Shown: positions 41,668-50,837, numbered from the stretch's first letter. The stretch: DNA of 64,000 nucleotides from Chryseobacterium sp. W4I1 (GCF_030816115.1 NZ_JAUSXQ010000001.1:2914001-2978000); one strand, 5' to 3'. Notes: generated by a model from the letters alone, not told the origin. Numbers and translations: made by a program.

Positions 41668-42489
41668 ATGCAGGAATTACAGCCGGAATATCATCAGTTT
41701 AAAATTTCAATTCCCGAAGAATTTGAGACGGTATTCACGCATTTCTATTACGCAGAAAATCGCTCGTCCCACTCGGTCACCAAAACCCTGCTTCCCTCCT
41801 ACCAGACAATTCTATTATTCTGTTTTGGAGAAAACGCTTTTATGATCACTCAGGAAAAAAATATTGTTGAAGTAAACAAATGTATCGTTCTGGGTCCCAT
41901 ACGTCAGACCTTTGATTATACACTGCCTGCAGGAAGCTCTATTTTAGTGGCTAATTTTAAAGACGATGCTTTTTACCGTTTCTTTGGAAAAGCTATGGTT
42001 TCCAACCAAGGTACACATCCTGATAAGCTTTTACAGGACAATTGTTTTACAGAACTCTGGCATCATATCTCAGCTTTGTCTTCAGCGGAAGAAAAGACAT
42101 CTTATATCCTTGAATTCTGCAGACCCTATCTTCGGGATCAGGATAAAATAAGCAAGCTTTTGAGTGCTTTTGAAAGCAGCAATATGAATCCTGTCAAAGC
42201 CATCGCAGAACAAACCAGTCAGAGCGAAAGAAACATCCAGCTGAAACAGAAGGAACAGTTCGGATATTCTTCTAAAGAAATTGCCAGATACAGCCGTTTT
42301 CTTAAAGCAATTACCCTCATTGAAAAAGAACAGGAAAGTGGCAGAAAGATCGAATGGTTCAATATTATTGATGAGTGCGGATACTATGACCAGAGCCAAC
42401 TTATTCATGACTTTAAGCATTTCATCAATATTACGCCTTCCAAATATGTAAAATTCCAGAAAGATATCTGCCGTTCAGGAACAGAATAA
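41668..42489 (+). CDS. AraC-family transcriptional regulator
   Basis: 273 residues. The N-terminal half is a ligand-binding-like domain; the C-terminal half has two HTH segments (NPVKAIAEQTSQSERNIQLKQKEQFGYSSKEIARYSRFLKAI and IIDECGYYDQSQLIHDFKHFINITPSKYVKFQ). It is encoded after GNAT, with its own target probably the reductase at 42566. Confidence 0.9.
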   Translation: MQELQPEYHQFKISIPEEFETVFTHFYYAENRSSHSVTKTLLPSYQTILLFCFGENAFMITQEKNIVEVNKCIVLGPIRQTFDYTLPAGSSILVANFKDDAFYRFFGKAMVSNQGTHPDKLLQDNCFTELWHHISALSSAEEKTSYILEFCRPYLRDQDKISKLLSAFESSNMNPVKAIAEQTSQSERNIQLKQKEQFGYSSKEIARYSRFLKAITLIEKEQESGRKIEWFNIIDECGYYDQSQLIHDFKHFINITPSKYVKFQKDICRSGTE

Positions 42490-42531
42490 TTCCATTTCGT
42501 TTTCTTACAATTTCCACCCATTTAACTCCTC

Positions 42532-42539
42532 TACATTTG
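42532..42539 (+). promoter_or_regulatory. -7 box (TACATTTG) of the second reductase
   Basis: TACATTTG about 27 nt before the ATG at 42566. Confidence 0.6.
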
Positions 42540-42565
42540 TCTTATTAATTTAAAAAATAAAAACG

Positions 42566-43156
42566 ATGAGACATTTAATCATTTACGCACATCCCAATGA
42601 AAATAGCTTGAATAACAACCTACTTCAAACCGTTATTGAAAGCCTGGAAAAAGACCACCATGAAATAGAAGTAAGAGACCTGAATAAAATAGGATTTAAT
42701 CCTGTTCTCTCATTGGAAGATATGCAGGGACAGTTGGCAGGCCAACTTTCAGAAGATGTAAAAACGGAACAGGATTATATTTCCCGGGCGGAACAGATCA
42801 CCTTTATTTATCCTATCTGGTGGACAGGTATGCCTGCTATTATGAAAGGATATATTGACAGAGTCTTTAGTTATGGTTTTGCTTACCGCTACGATCAGGG
42901 CGTACAGAAAGGGCTTTTAAAGGGCAAAAAGGCAGTCATTATCAATACCCACGGAAAATCTCACGAAGAATATGAGCGTATGGGAATGGACAAAGCGCTT
43001 ACCCTAACCTCGGACAACGGCATTTTTCTGTATAGTGGGTTTGAAATTGTTCAGCATTTCTTTTTTGACAAAGCTGATAAAGCATCTGCTGAAGAAATGG
43101 ATATTTGGAAAGAACAGATCAGAAATACGTATTCACAGCCGGTTTTTAACCTTTAA
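42566..43156 (+). CDS. Flavodoxin-fold NAD(P)H oxidoreductase (2)
   Basis: 196 residues. IIYAHPNENSLNNNLLQTV and ITFIYPIWWTGMPAIMKGYIDRVFSYGFAY are the flavin-binding signatures of the MdaB/YwrO type. AVIINTHGKSHEEYERMGM replaces the TTGG loop of the first reductase. It is a distinct paralogue of the gene at 30384. Quinone or nitro reduction is likely. Confidence 0.92.
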   Translation: MRHLIIYAHPNENSLNNNLLQTVIESLEKDHHEIEVRDLNKIGFNPVLSLEDMQGQLAGQLSEDVKTEQDYISRAEQITFIYPIWWTGMPAIMKGYIDRVFSYGFAYRYDQGVQKGLLKGKKAVIINTHGKSHEEYERMGMDKALTLTSDNGIFLYSGFEIVQHFFFDKADKASAEEMDIWKEQIRNTYSQPVFNL

Positions 43157-43668
43157 AATTTCTACGGATTACTTTTCTCGCTCTTCAGCCTCGGAAGCTT
43201 GAGCGTTAAAAAAATTAAAATTTGATTCTTTAAAAAATCCTCACTGTCTGAGTGCGGGTAGCATATCGAACTGAAACTGCTACAGCAAATCTGCACGGGT
43301 TTTGGGGGATTTTAGGATCAATTTTTAATTTTTAGTGAAAGATTCCAGCCTTGAATTTTTGGTTAATTTTGTTGACTACGTCGAATCTTTGATTTCAAGA
43401 CAAAAGAATTTATGAAATAATAAATCATTAAATACACATTATTTATAACGATTTTTTATTTTGCTTATGAAGGATTTATGGCATGGAATTAGCTTCAAGA
43501 GCGGTAAGTAAAATTGTTTTGAAACCTTTATTTTAAACCATTAGGACTGATAAACTGTTAAGAACAGTAAGTTTTTTTATAAACCTTAACTGATATGGAA
43601 CTTTACAGCGGGTCTTAATGGTTTAGATATTGGATTATCATCAAAAAGCTTTTATATTTACATTATTA
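43157..43668. other. 512-nt gap with a GC-richer stretch
   Basis: No gene is visible. A palindromic repeat lies at 43178-43205. A stretch at about 43240-43320 has higher GC than its surroundings and no supported ORF; it could be a remnant of a larger element. The end of the gap contains the tyrS leader promoter: TTG at 43630-43632, then 20 nt, then TATATTTA at 43653-43660. Confidence 0.5.
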
Positions 43669-43764
43669 ATGAAACATTTAAACAGCATATTGCGTCTTCC
43701 TTTTTTCAGTGAGTATTACTCCCCGACGAACCGTTCGGGAAGACTTTCTATATCTGTACTATAA
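43669..43764 (+). CDS. Putative tyrS leader peptide (attenuator)
   Basis: A 31-codon ORF beginning next to the predicted transcription start. It reads LRLPFFSEYYSP in its centre, with Tyr codons 16-17 (43714-43719) and two Phe codons just before. A segment around the early codons (GTCTTCC near 43693) can pair with GGAAGAC near 43739-43745, and a terminator follows before tyrS. This is the layout of a transcription-attenuation leader in which ribosome stalling at Tyr codons would change RNA folding. There are only two Tyr codons, so sensitivity to charged tRNA-Tyr is inferred. Confidence 0.55.
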   Translation: MKHLNSILRLPFFSEYYSPTNRSGRLSISVL

Positions 43765-43789
43765 TAAGAATAATCTAATTTATATATAG

Positions 43790-43819
43790 AGCCCGGACAG
43801 CATTGTCCGGGCTTTTTTG
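43790..43819 (+). terminator. Attenuator-type terminator before tyrS
   Basis: AGCCCGGACA (43790-43799) and TGTCCGGGCT (43804-43813) form a 10-bp stem with a 4-nt loop, then a T-run. It lies 20 nt before the tyrS ATG and after the leader ORF, so read-through would be needed for tyrS expression. CCCCGAC at about 43721-43728 could form a competing pair with the GTCCGGG arm, with one bulge. Confidence 0.85.
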
Positions 43820-43838
43820 TTTTAAAAACCTAATTATT

Positions 43839-45038
43839 ATGATCAATACATTACAAGAAAATGCAGCCATCATCCTGCCGAAAAATGGTCTGGAACAAAA
43901 AATTAAACAGGCTGAACAGGAAAACAGAAAATTAATTATCAAACTGGGATTTGATCCTACGGCTCCGGATTTACATCTGGGTCACGCTGTCGTGCTCAAA
44001 AAACTGAAACAGTTTCAGGAACTGGGACACCAAATTGTGATTGTAGTTGGAAGTTTTACGGCCAGAATTGGTGATCCAACAGGAAAAAACAAGGCGAGAA
44101 AACCGTTAAGTGTTGAAGATGTGAATCACAATGCACAGACCTACATCAATCAGCTTTCGAAGATTATTGATGTGGAAAAAACCAAAATTGTTTTTAATTC
44201 TGACTGGCTGGATGCATTGAGTTTTTCAAAGGTCATTCAGCTGATGTCAAAGGTAACGGTAGCCCAACTGATGCACAGAAAGGATTTCAATAAAAGATTT
44301 ACAGAAAACACACCGATTGCGATGCATGAGCTTGTGTACCCTATCCTTCAGGGTTTCGATTCTGTTAAGATTGAATGTGATATTGAGATGGGCGGAACGG
44401 ATCAGCTTTTCAACTGCACCATGGGAAGGCAGCTTCAGGAGGCTCATCAGATGTCAGCACAGGTGGTGATGTGTATGCCTCTGCTCAAAGGTCTTGACGG
44501 CAAAGAAAAAATGAGCAAATCCCTGAATAATATTATCGGACTGACGGATGAACCTAATGATATGTTTGGAAATACCATGTCGATCCCCGACAGTCTTATC
44601 GATGAATTTATTGATCTTGCTTCTGATTTTTCTGCTGAGGAAAAGGCCGGTTTACAATTAAAACTACAAAACGGGGAAAACCCAATGAACATTAAAAAGC
44701 TTATCGCTAAAAATATCATTACCCAATATCATGATCATGCAGCGGCAGAGCTTGCAGAAGAATTTTTCAGCAGCCAGTTTCAGAGCAAAAATTCCGAAGA
44801 GAAAGTCTATGAACCTATTTCTTTAGTTTCACTTCAACATAAAGAAAGCCTGATCACACTGGTGGAACTCTGCAGCGCACTTAAAAGTGACCTCAGCAAA
44901 TCGGCGGTCCGAAGAATGATCGAAAGCGGAGGCATTCAGATTAATCATATCAAAATAACGGATCCTGATAAAAAAATTGAATTATTACCAGAAACAAAGG
45001 TAAAAATCGGGAAAAGAGATTTTTTTGAACTCGTTTAA
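43839..45038 (+). CDS. tyrS: Tyrosyl-tRNA synthetase
   Basis: 399 residues from the ATG at 43839, after the terminator; an ATG-like start at 43803 would lie in the hairpin. HLGH (46-49) is the HIGH motif and KMSKS (224-228) the second signature. GGTDQLFNCTMGRQLQ carries the tyrosine-binding region, and the C-terminus (about 325-395) is an S4 domain (KSAVRRMIESGGIQIN). It charges tRNA-Tyr. Confidence 0.97.
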   Translation: MINTLQENAAIILPKNGLEQKIKQAEQENRKLIIKLGFDPTAPDLHLGHAVVLKKLKQFQELGHQIVIVVGSFTARIGDPTGKNKARKPLSVEDVNHNAQTYINQLSKIIDVEKTKIVFNSDWLDALSFSKVIQLMSKVTVAQLMHRKDFNKRFTENTPIAMHELVYPILQGFDSVKIECDIEMGGTDQLFNCTMGRQLQEAHQMSAQVVMCMPLLKGLDGKEKMSKSLNNIIGLTDEPNDMFGNTMSIPDSLIDEFIDLASDFSAEEKAGLQLKLQNGENPMNIKKLIAKNIITQYHDHAAAELAEEFFSSQFQSKNSEEKVYEPISLVSLQHKESLITLVELCSALKSDLSKSAVRRMIESGGIQINHIKITDPDKKIELLPETKVKIGKRDFFELV

Positions 45039-45092
45039 ATCTTAAGACTCGTGAGGTAATTTTCAATATATTCGTTTCATTAAATAAAAGTG

Positions 45093-45614
45093 ATGAGCTA
45101 TATCATGGTCGATATTGAATCGGACGGCCCGATTCCCGGAGATTTTTCGATGATCTGTTTTGGGGCAGTCCTTGTGAATGAGGAACTGAATACCAATTTC
45201 TATGGAAAACTGAAACCTATTTCGGAGAAATTCAATCCGGATGCTTTGGCTGTTTCAGGCTTCAGCAGAGAAGAAACGATGCAATTTGATGATCCAAAAA
45301 ATGTCATGCTGGCTTTTGAGGAATGGATTGAGAAAAATTCTAAAGGAAGACCTATTTTCATCAGTGACAATAATGGCTTCGACTGGATGTTCATCTGCTG
45401 GTACTTTCATCATTTTATCGGAAAAAATCCTTTCGGTTATTCATCAAGAAGACTGTCTGATCTATATTGCGGGCTGGAAAAAGATACTTTCGCGCAATGG
45501 AAACATCTCCGTAAAACAGAACACACACATCATCCTGTAGACGACGCCAGAGGAAATGCAGAAGTTTTGCTGTATATGAAAAAAGAAATGGGTCTGAAAA
45601 TAGGTTTGAAATAA
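45093..45614 (+). CDS. 3'-5' exonuclease, DEDD fold
   Basis: 173 residues from the ATG at 45093 (a GTG lies immediately upstream). D7-I-E9 (MVDIESDGP), an FDWMFICWYFHHF segment and HHPVDDARGNAEVLL supply the acidic and His residues of exonuclease motifs. It resembles the small RNase T-like group of 3'-5' exoribonucleases. The substrate is unknown. It is 55 nt after tyrS, with no terminator seen between. Confidence 0.85.
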   Translation: MSYIMVDIESDGPIPGDFSMICFGAVLVNEELNTNFYGKLKPISEKFNPDALAVSGFSREETMQFDDPKNVMLAFEEWIEKNSKGRPIFISDNNGFDWMFICWYFHHFIGKNPFGYSSRRLSDLYCGLEKDTFAQWKHLRKTEHTHHPVDDARGNAEVLLYMKKEMGLKIGLK

Positions 45615-45655
45615 TTTACAGATACAGTTACGTGGGAAGAAATACTGAAATTTAT

Positions 45656-46414
45656 ATGTTCGATAAGGAGAAGGCGTCTGTTCGTCTTTATGAGGATCTG
45701 CAGCACAAAAAATTCCACACCAGAACATTTAAAACCTTTTTGGAAGACAGAAAAAAAGAAATTGGCACCTATGATATTACCCTTGAAAAAGTACTGGAAA
45801 AGGTCAAAAGTGACATCAACACTATCACGGCTGATGAACTGTTTAAAATCAATCTTTTTCTCAGTGAAGAGGTATATTCAGAATCTACAATAAGCGATTA
45901 TTCCGCAATGAAAAAACATCTTGGGGATTTGTATGACTGGTATGGAATTATTCTGCTTTATGAACTTCCTACCTCAACAGTTTGCACAAGCTATATGTTT
46001 CAATATGGAAACTACACGCATTATTTTCCCATCTACGAACTGGAGAATGATAAATTAGGAAATAGTGAAGGCGGCATTAATATGGATTCAACAGATTTTT
46101 TAAAATTTAATGATTATATGATTCTGTTGGTGAAAATGATTCTTGATAAAAAGATGGACGGGTATGAATATGAATTTACAAAAAAAGAAGAGGACATCAT
46201 CCGGCAGATAACTGCAGATCATCAAAACAATCTGATCCTGTTTAAAGAAATTGAAAGGGAATGTGATTTTATAAAGGAGTCTTCTGCTGATGGAAAAGGC
46301 CCTTATGCACAGACCATCTACTATGCCTATTCGTTTTTTAAACAGTCCATCGAAATGAAACTGAGAATTAATGTAGAAAAAAATCCAAGAATCGTTATCT
46401 TAGATTCCTATTAA
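45656..46414 (+). CDS. Hypothetical cytoplasmic protein
   Basis: 252 residues from the ATG at 45656; a GTG at 45632 would add eight. No signal peptide. N-terminal region MFDKEKASVRLYEDLQHKKFHTRTFKTFLEDRKKE; central YMFQYGNYTHYFPIYELENDKLG; C-terminal helices rich in charged residues. No recognised domain. It lies 42 nt after the exonuclease gene and may share its transcript. Confidence 0.75.
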   Translation: MFDKEKASVRLYEDLQHKKFHTRTFKTFLEDRKKEIGTYDITLEKVLEKVKSDINTITADELFKINLFLSEEVYSESTISDYSAMKKHLGDLYDWYGIILLYELPTSTVCTSYMFQYGNYTHYFPIYELENDKLGNSEGGINMDSTDFLKFNDYMILLVKMILDKKMDGYEYEFTKKEEDIIRQITADHQNNLILFKEIERECDFIKESSADGKGPYAQTIYYAYSFFKQSIEMKLRINVEKNPRIVILDSY

Positions 46415-46466
46415 TTCCAGACGGTTACCAACAATCCGGTTCAAAATCGGATCTCAACAACAACTT

Positions 46467-46928
46467 ATGAATACTATCATCACCTACAGAAAAGCTTCGG
46501 AAAATGATATGGATTATCTTCTTGATCTAAGAACGAAAACCATGAATCCGCATTATGCAGATTCCAATCTTCCAACAGATAAGGAAACAACTTTACAGAG
46601 AATTCTTTACCAGTTCGACAAAGCGCATATCATCTTATTAAACAATGAACCTGTAGGATTACTGAAGATTGATAAAGTCGAGAACAAAACAGAGGTTATG
46701 CAGCTTCAGATCGATCCCAGCCAACAGGGAAAAGGTCTTGGAAAAATGATTTTAACTGATATTCTTGAGGAAGCTTCCAAGGATAAAAAAACAGTAACAT
46801 TAAGTGTCTTGAAAACCAACAAAGCTCAAAATTTATATGCAAGTTTAGGCTTTAAAATTGTGGGTGAAGATGAACATTCTTTTTTTATGGAGTTTCAAGG
46901 TGGCTTCGAGAACTTCAGTCAACTTTAA
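46467..46928 (+). CDS. GNAT acetyltransferase, repeat-encoded C-terminus
   Basis: 153 residues. VMQLQIDPSQQGKGLGKMILTDILEEA is the acetyl-CoA-binding motif A, and NKAQNLYASLGFKIVGEDEHSFFMEF the end of the domain. The last residues (QGGFENFSQL) are encoded by a palindromic repeat unit at 46899-46924, so the natural C-terminus was probably close to FFMEF. The acceptor is unknown. Confidence 0.9.
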   Translation: MNTIITYRKASENDMDYLLDLRTKTMNPHYADSNLPTDKETTLQRILYQFDKAHIILLNNEPVGLLKIDKVENKTEVMQLQIDPSQQGKGLGKMILTDILEEASKDKKTVTLSVLKTNKAQNLYASLGFKIVGEDEHSFFMEFQGGFENFSQL

Positions 46929-47006
46929 AGGATACTTACTTCATTGCAGCAGCCTATCATTAATGACAAACATTTCTGAGGGCTGAGGCTCGAAGCCCCA
47001 CCCACC
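46899..47006. repeat. Pair of inverted GGCTTCGAG-type repeats
   Basis: A forward unit at 46899-46924 (GGTGGCTTCGAGAACTTCAG) and an inverted unit at 46978-47006 (its complement reads GGTGGGTGGGGCTTCGAGCC) flank about 50 nt. Similar units are at 55232-55254 (GTGGCTTCGGGAGCCTCAAC) and, inverted and degenerate, at 43178-43205. This is the arrangement of REP/REPIN-type elements. The second unit may also act as the end of the Ter cluster transcript. Confidence 0.6.
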
Positions 47007-47014
47007 TAATTATT

Positions 47015-48529
47015 TTATGACTGATTCGCCAAAGTAACAAAACTCAGTCTTCCTCCTTCTTCTGAAGACAAAAGTATTTTTTTGCCATCCGTCAGCTCCA
47101 CCATAGAGCCAGGTTGAATTTCTTTCTGTTCGGTAACGTCTTTCATCGAGGTCAGGCTTTGGTTTACAAATACCCATTTTTCATTATGAAAAGTGAAATA
47201 TCCGACAGGCATTTTATCCTGCATCGTAAGATTTTCATTTCTGATGACCTTTCTTGACACATGCCATTTGAATAGATATTGGTTGTTATAAACCATCAGT
47301 CGGTGATTTTCAGGTTTCCAGACCTCATCATCAAATTTAAAGTACAGATCCAGAACAGGAAGGGTTCCTTTGTGCGGAGTTCCACAGAATGGACATTTCG
47401 GATGGCTGGTATTGTCAAAGACATACCATTTTTCAGTACATTCCGGATTATAACAAGGCTGTATAAGATCTGCGGTCTTCAGCAGAGCGGTTTCCCACTC
47501 ATTAGCCATAGGCCGTCTGATCGGATCATGAAGACCGTCTATAAATGCTTTTTTAAACAGTTCGGATAGATAAGGACCCGCAGCTGTAAAAGGAATTTTT
47601 TGAGGATCGCCCCAGAAAGCATCCCATTTTCTTAAGTGATCGGCTTTTACCTGATTGGAAGGATCTTGAGGATGTTCTATAAACAATGCTTTTTCACCCA
47701 TAGAAATCACCTCATCTTTTTCAGCATCCAGATCCCAGATCTTTCCGCCTCGCAACGGATGTCTTCTGAACAGGTACATATAGATCAATACTGCCAGTGC
47801 ATGAAGATCTGTCTTCTGGTTCGGCAAATGCCTACCGGGATCCTGCATGCTCAGATGCTTGGTTTTTAAAACTTCCGGAGCAATAAAATCTGCAGTTCCG
47901 ATGACTTCCGGCGGGAAGAGTTTTGGAACCACCAATCCGTCTATATCAATAATACAGGCAGATTTCGTCACCGGATCTATCAGAATATTGTTGTAGGAAA
48001 GGTCGGAGTGCGCCAGTCCCATCTGGTGAAGCTTTTTCACACCCCTGCTGATATTGATGGTAATCTGGAAATAACTGAGCCAGTCCCCCAATTCTGAGTG
48101 ATCCAATCTTAGCGGATACTGCTTATTTCTAAACATGGGAGCCGTGAACCATTTTCCTACTTTATCCTGCCCCTGAATATTATCTGATCCAATATATCCT
48201 TTGGCAAAGAAGAACTTTTTATGGTAAACAGGAACCACAATTCCTGTCAGTTTATTTTTTTCTACAATATCATAAGGCCATCTGAATATTTCGTTCAGAA
48301 AGTAATCTGATGAATTTCCATTTTTTATATTCCCTAGATAAGTGGAGACAATTCTCATGATACGCTCTTTCTGTCCGGCATCCAAAGGAGTTCGGTAAAA
48401 AGCCACCACATATTCCCTGTCCGGCGAAAAATAGACATCTTTCACTCCGCCCCGGATCGGACTTTCATCTACGTATTCATAAGATTTTGCAGTGTCCAAA
48501 ATGGAAACAACTTTAACAGTTTTTTTCAT
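47015..48529 (-). CDS. Protein kinase with Zn-ribbon, TerY-P type
   Basis: 504 residues. The kinase domain has GGVKDVYF (27-34) as glycine-loop, HSDLSYNN (174-181) as catalytic loop (HRD to HSD), and IIDIDG (193-198) in place of DFG. The usual VAxK lysine is not clear: that region reads VVAFYRTP. A Cys4 Zn-ribbon follows (C359, C364, C379, C382), and the C-terminal 100 residues (YFTFHNEKWVFVNQ to VELTDGKKILLSS) resemble an FHA domain. Kinases of this kind accompany PP2C and vWA proteins in TerY-P triads. It is the last gene of the Ter cluster. Confidence 0.87.
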   Translation of the reverse strand: MKKTVKVVSILDTAKSYEYVDESPIRGGVKDVYFSPDREYVVAFYRTPLDAGQKERIMRIVSTYLGNIKNGNSSDYFLNEIFRWPYDIVEKNKLTGIVVPVYHKKFFFAKGYIGSDNIQGQDKVGKWFTAPMFRNKQYPLRLDHSELGDWLSYFQITINISRGVKKLHQMGLAHSDLSYNNILIDPVTKSACIIDIDGLVVPKLFPPEVIGTADFIAPEVLKTKHLSMQDPGRHLPNQKTDLHALAVLIYMYLFRRHPLRGGKIWDLDAEKDEVISMGEKALFIEHPQDPSNQVKADHLRKWDAFWGDPQKIPFTAAGPYLSELFKKAFIDGLHDPIRRPMANEWETALLKTADLIQPCYNPECTEKWYVFDNTSHPKCPFCGTPHKGTLPVLDLYFKFDDEVWKPENHRLMVYNNQYLFKWHVSRKVIRNENLTMQDKMPVGYFTFHNEKWVFVNQSLTSMKDVTEQKEIQPGSMVELTDGKKILLSSEEGGRLSFVTLANQS

Positions 48530-48531
48530 GT

Positions 48532-49755
48532 TTAATAGATTATGGCTAGTGTTCTGTCGTCATGATTTCCTCTGCTCCAGAAATCGGTCCAGGTAAGAAG
48601 CTGTTGATCAATATGGCTGTCGTTGATAAAATCTACTTTCAATCGGTCATCATTATTTCCAGCCAGATCATTAAAAAATGTTTTCCAACTGTCGATATTT
48701 TCAAGCTTACTTTCCGTCATGAATTTTGGATCGTAAATCCCATCTGTCATCAGTACGAGGTAGGAAAAATCATTGACGCAGGTCATTCCGAATCGTGAAG
48801 CAGGATCATCACTAAAGATTTCTTTCATGGTGATAAAACGGGTTCCGCCACCAAATTCTCCCACATCCATCTGATTCAGAAGTTTTACTTCAGAAAAATC
48901 CTGACTGATCAGGTTGATCGGGCAGTCTCCTACTCCAAAGGTAAGAATGACATAACCGAAATCAAACTTTTTTATTAATGCAAAAATCAGTGTCGTGTGA
49001 AAATCTTTTATCGAAAACGAATGCTCTGTTGCCGCTTGATCCAAAGTATGATATACATACAGCACTCCTTCATACAAAAGTCTTATGATATTTTCCCTGG
49101 CTTCAGATTGCTTTGATAACTCAGAAGTATTGTAAACCGTTTCAATATTCTTTTCGATTCCTTTTAAAATTTCTTCAGAGCTGAAAAATCGGTTCACTGA
49201 AATAGTTGCCAGTCTGGATCCTTCTCTTGCCATAATCGCAGACCCGGCACCGTCTGCCACTGAAACGATGCTCCAGCCTCCGGAAAGTTCATCTACTGCA
49301 AAATCATCATCCCTGAATTTTCCTTCATGAGCATGTGAACGTCCTCTTTTAGAGACAACGGTAATTTTTTTGCCTGAGAATTTTCCTTTGTAAGATGCTT
49401 CATCGGGTTTATAATAATCATTGTTGATATCGGATGGAATATTTTTCCAGAGATCTTTCGGATCAGCATTAACAAGCAAGTGTACTTTTTTGATTTCCGT
49501 ACTGTTTTCATCATGGATGTGAAAGAATTCAATGTCAAGATCATGAATGCTGTTTGCGTGAGGAATCCCTGATAATTTATTGTTTTCAAATGTAAGACCT
49601 GTTTCCTGAAGGTTGCCGATGCTTTTAATCTTTATGTTCGGAAAATCATCCATCTCAAAAATGAATTCGTAAAACTGTTTTGAAATGGCATTTTTAAGCA
49701 CCAGATGGACTTCTTTAAACTCTTCTTTTTCCCTGTAAATAACAGTTTTTTCCAT
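48532..49755 (-). CDS. PP2C-family phosphatase, TerY-P type
   Basis: 407 residues. An N-terminal Ig-like region of about 130 residues (GLTFENNKLSGIP is typical) precedes the PP2C domain: KRGRSHAHEGKFRDDDF, SVADGAGSAIMAREGSRLA (metal-binding DG), GVGDCPI and LVLMTDGIYDPKF. It dephosphorylates Ser/Thr proteins and would oppose the kinase encoded 2 nt downstream. Second-to-last gene of the cluster. Confidence 0.9.
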   Translation of the reverse strand: MEKTVIYREKEEFKEVHLVLKNAISKQFYEFIFEMDDFPNIKIKSIGNLQETGLTFENNKLSGIPHANSIHDLDIEFFHIHDENSTEIKKVHLLVNADPKDLWKNIPSDINNDYYKPDEASYKGKFSGKKITVVSKRGRSHAHEGKFRDDDFAVDELSGGWSIVSVADGAGSAIMAREGSRLATISVNRFFSSEEILKGIEKNIETVYNTSELSKQSEARENIIRLLYEGVLYVYHTLDQAATEHSFSIKDFHTTLIFALIKKFDFGYVILTFGVGDCPINLISQDFSEVKLLNQMDVGEFGGGTRFITMKEIFSDDPASRFGMTCVNDFSYLVLMTDGIYDPKFMTESKLENIDSWKTFFNDLAGNNDDRLKVDFINDSHIDQQLLTWTDFWSRGNHDDRTLAIIY

Positions 49756-49793
49756 TGTTTTGTGTTTGGTCTTAGAAACAGGACTTCATTCTG

Positions 49794-50837
49794 CTATCCC
49801 AGAGTCCGGTTAATATCAAATCCTTCACTTGAAAATCCGTAATAATCTGAAGTTCCGCACCATGGGCATTTGTTATAACCTTCTCCCTTCAGACAGTGAA
49901 TTCCACCACATGAACAGCTCGCCAGAGCAACAGGATTGGCACAGTGAGGACAGGACGTACCTCCTTGAAGTTCTTCAATCGATATTGTAAGATGAGTTTT
50001 CCGGGAGGATGAAAGTCTCAGATATGATTTTTCATCAATTTTATAGGCTCCATCCAGTCTGTAATACCTTGTCGACATTCCCGGTATGCTTGATTCGGCG
50101 AATGTTTTTTTAAACTTCATTAAATACAGCTTTTCTGTTTCAGAACATTTACCGTTCAGAACAACAAAATTATTGTCTGGAAATTTCTGTTCCAGCGTGG
50201 GATCTACTTTTTCCAGAATAATGGAATCGATTTTTGAAAGATTAATTCCTTCTTTATTGGCTTCGGTAACACTCTGGCTGGTTGTTTTAATGGAATCTGT
50301 CACCCATTTGAAGAATTCTTTATAGGAATTTTCATCTGAGTTATTGAACAGTAAAACATTGTCTGATAAAGTACCCAACAGCTTATAATTGGTATTTTCG
50401 CCAATAGATATGGCAATTGTATTGGATTTTCCGTGGTATTTATTGTTCCATCTTTCAATAGCTTTTGTAGCATCATCGGTAGGAACACCGTCGGTAAAAA
50501 GAAAAACGATAGGTTTCCAGTCGCCTTTTCTGTCGTAAGTTGTTTTTACAATATCCCGGTCTATGCAATCCATTACTTTAATAAGACCCTGAGACAGGGA
50601 TGTCCCGCTTCCAATAGGAATTTTCGGAGGATAAAAACTGATGATATCCTGAAGCGGGGTAATAACCTCAGCTTCTCCTGCAAAACCTACAATGGAGATA
50701 TAGACCGTTTCCAGTGAATACGGATCTTTCTTCAAATCTCTGATGATATTGGCGATACCTTCCTGTACCTGCTCAATGGGCTCTCCAACCATAGATTCGG
50801 AGACATCAACTAAAAAATAAATGGGAAGTCTTCTCAT
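49794..50837 (-). CDS. vWA protein with C-terminal Zn-ribbon (TerY-like)
   Basis: 347 residues from the ATG at 50837; a start 18 nt upstream is unneeded. MIDAS metal site: DVSES (11-15), GTSLSQG and FTDGVPTDD. The C-terminus has a Cys-rich domain (SCPHCANPVALASCSCGGIHCLKGEG, then KCPWCG), the TerY-C type. In TerY-P systems the vWA protein is the hub that links kinase and phosphatase. Confidence 0.92.
   Translation of the reverse strand: MRRLPIYFLVDVSESMVGEPIEQVQEGIANIIRDLKKDPYSLETVYISIVGFAGEAEVITPLQDIISFYPPKIPIGSGTSLSQGLIKVMDCIDRDIVKTTYDRKGDWKPIVFLFTDGVPTDDATKAIERWNNKYHGKSNTIAISIGENTNYKLLGTLSDNVLLFNNSDENSYKEFFKWVTDSIKTTSQSVTEANKEGINLSKIDSIILEKVDPTLEQKFPDNNFVVLNGKCSETEKLYLMKFKKTFAESSIPGMSTRYYRLDGAYKIDEKSYLRLSSSRKTHLTISIEELQGGTSCPHCANPVALASCSCGGIHCLKGEGYNKCPWCGTSDYYGFSSEGFDINRTLG

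Noticed and set aside
43669..43838. T-box riboswitch before tyrS
   Set aside because: I see no T-box consensus or specifier-loop arrangement; a short leader ORF with Tyr codons fits better.
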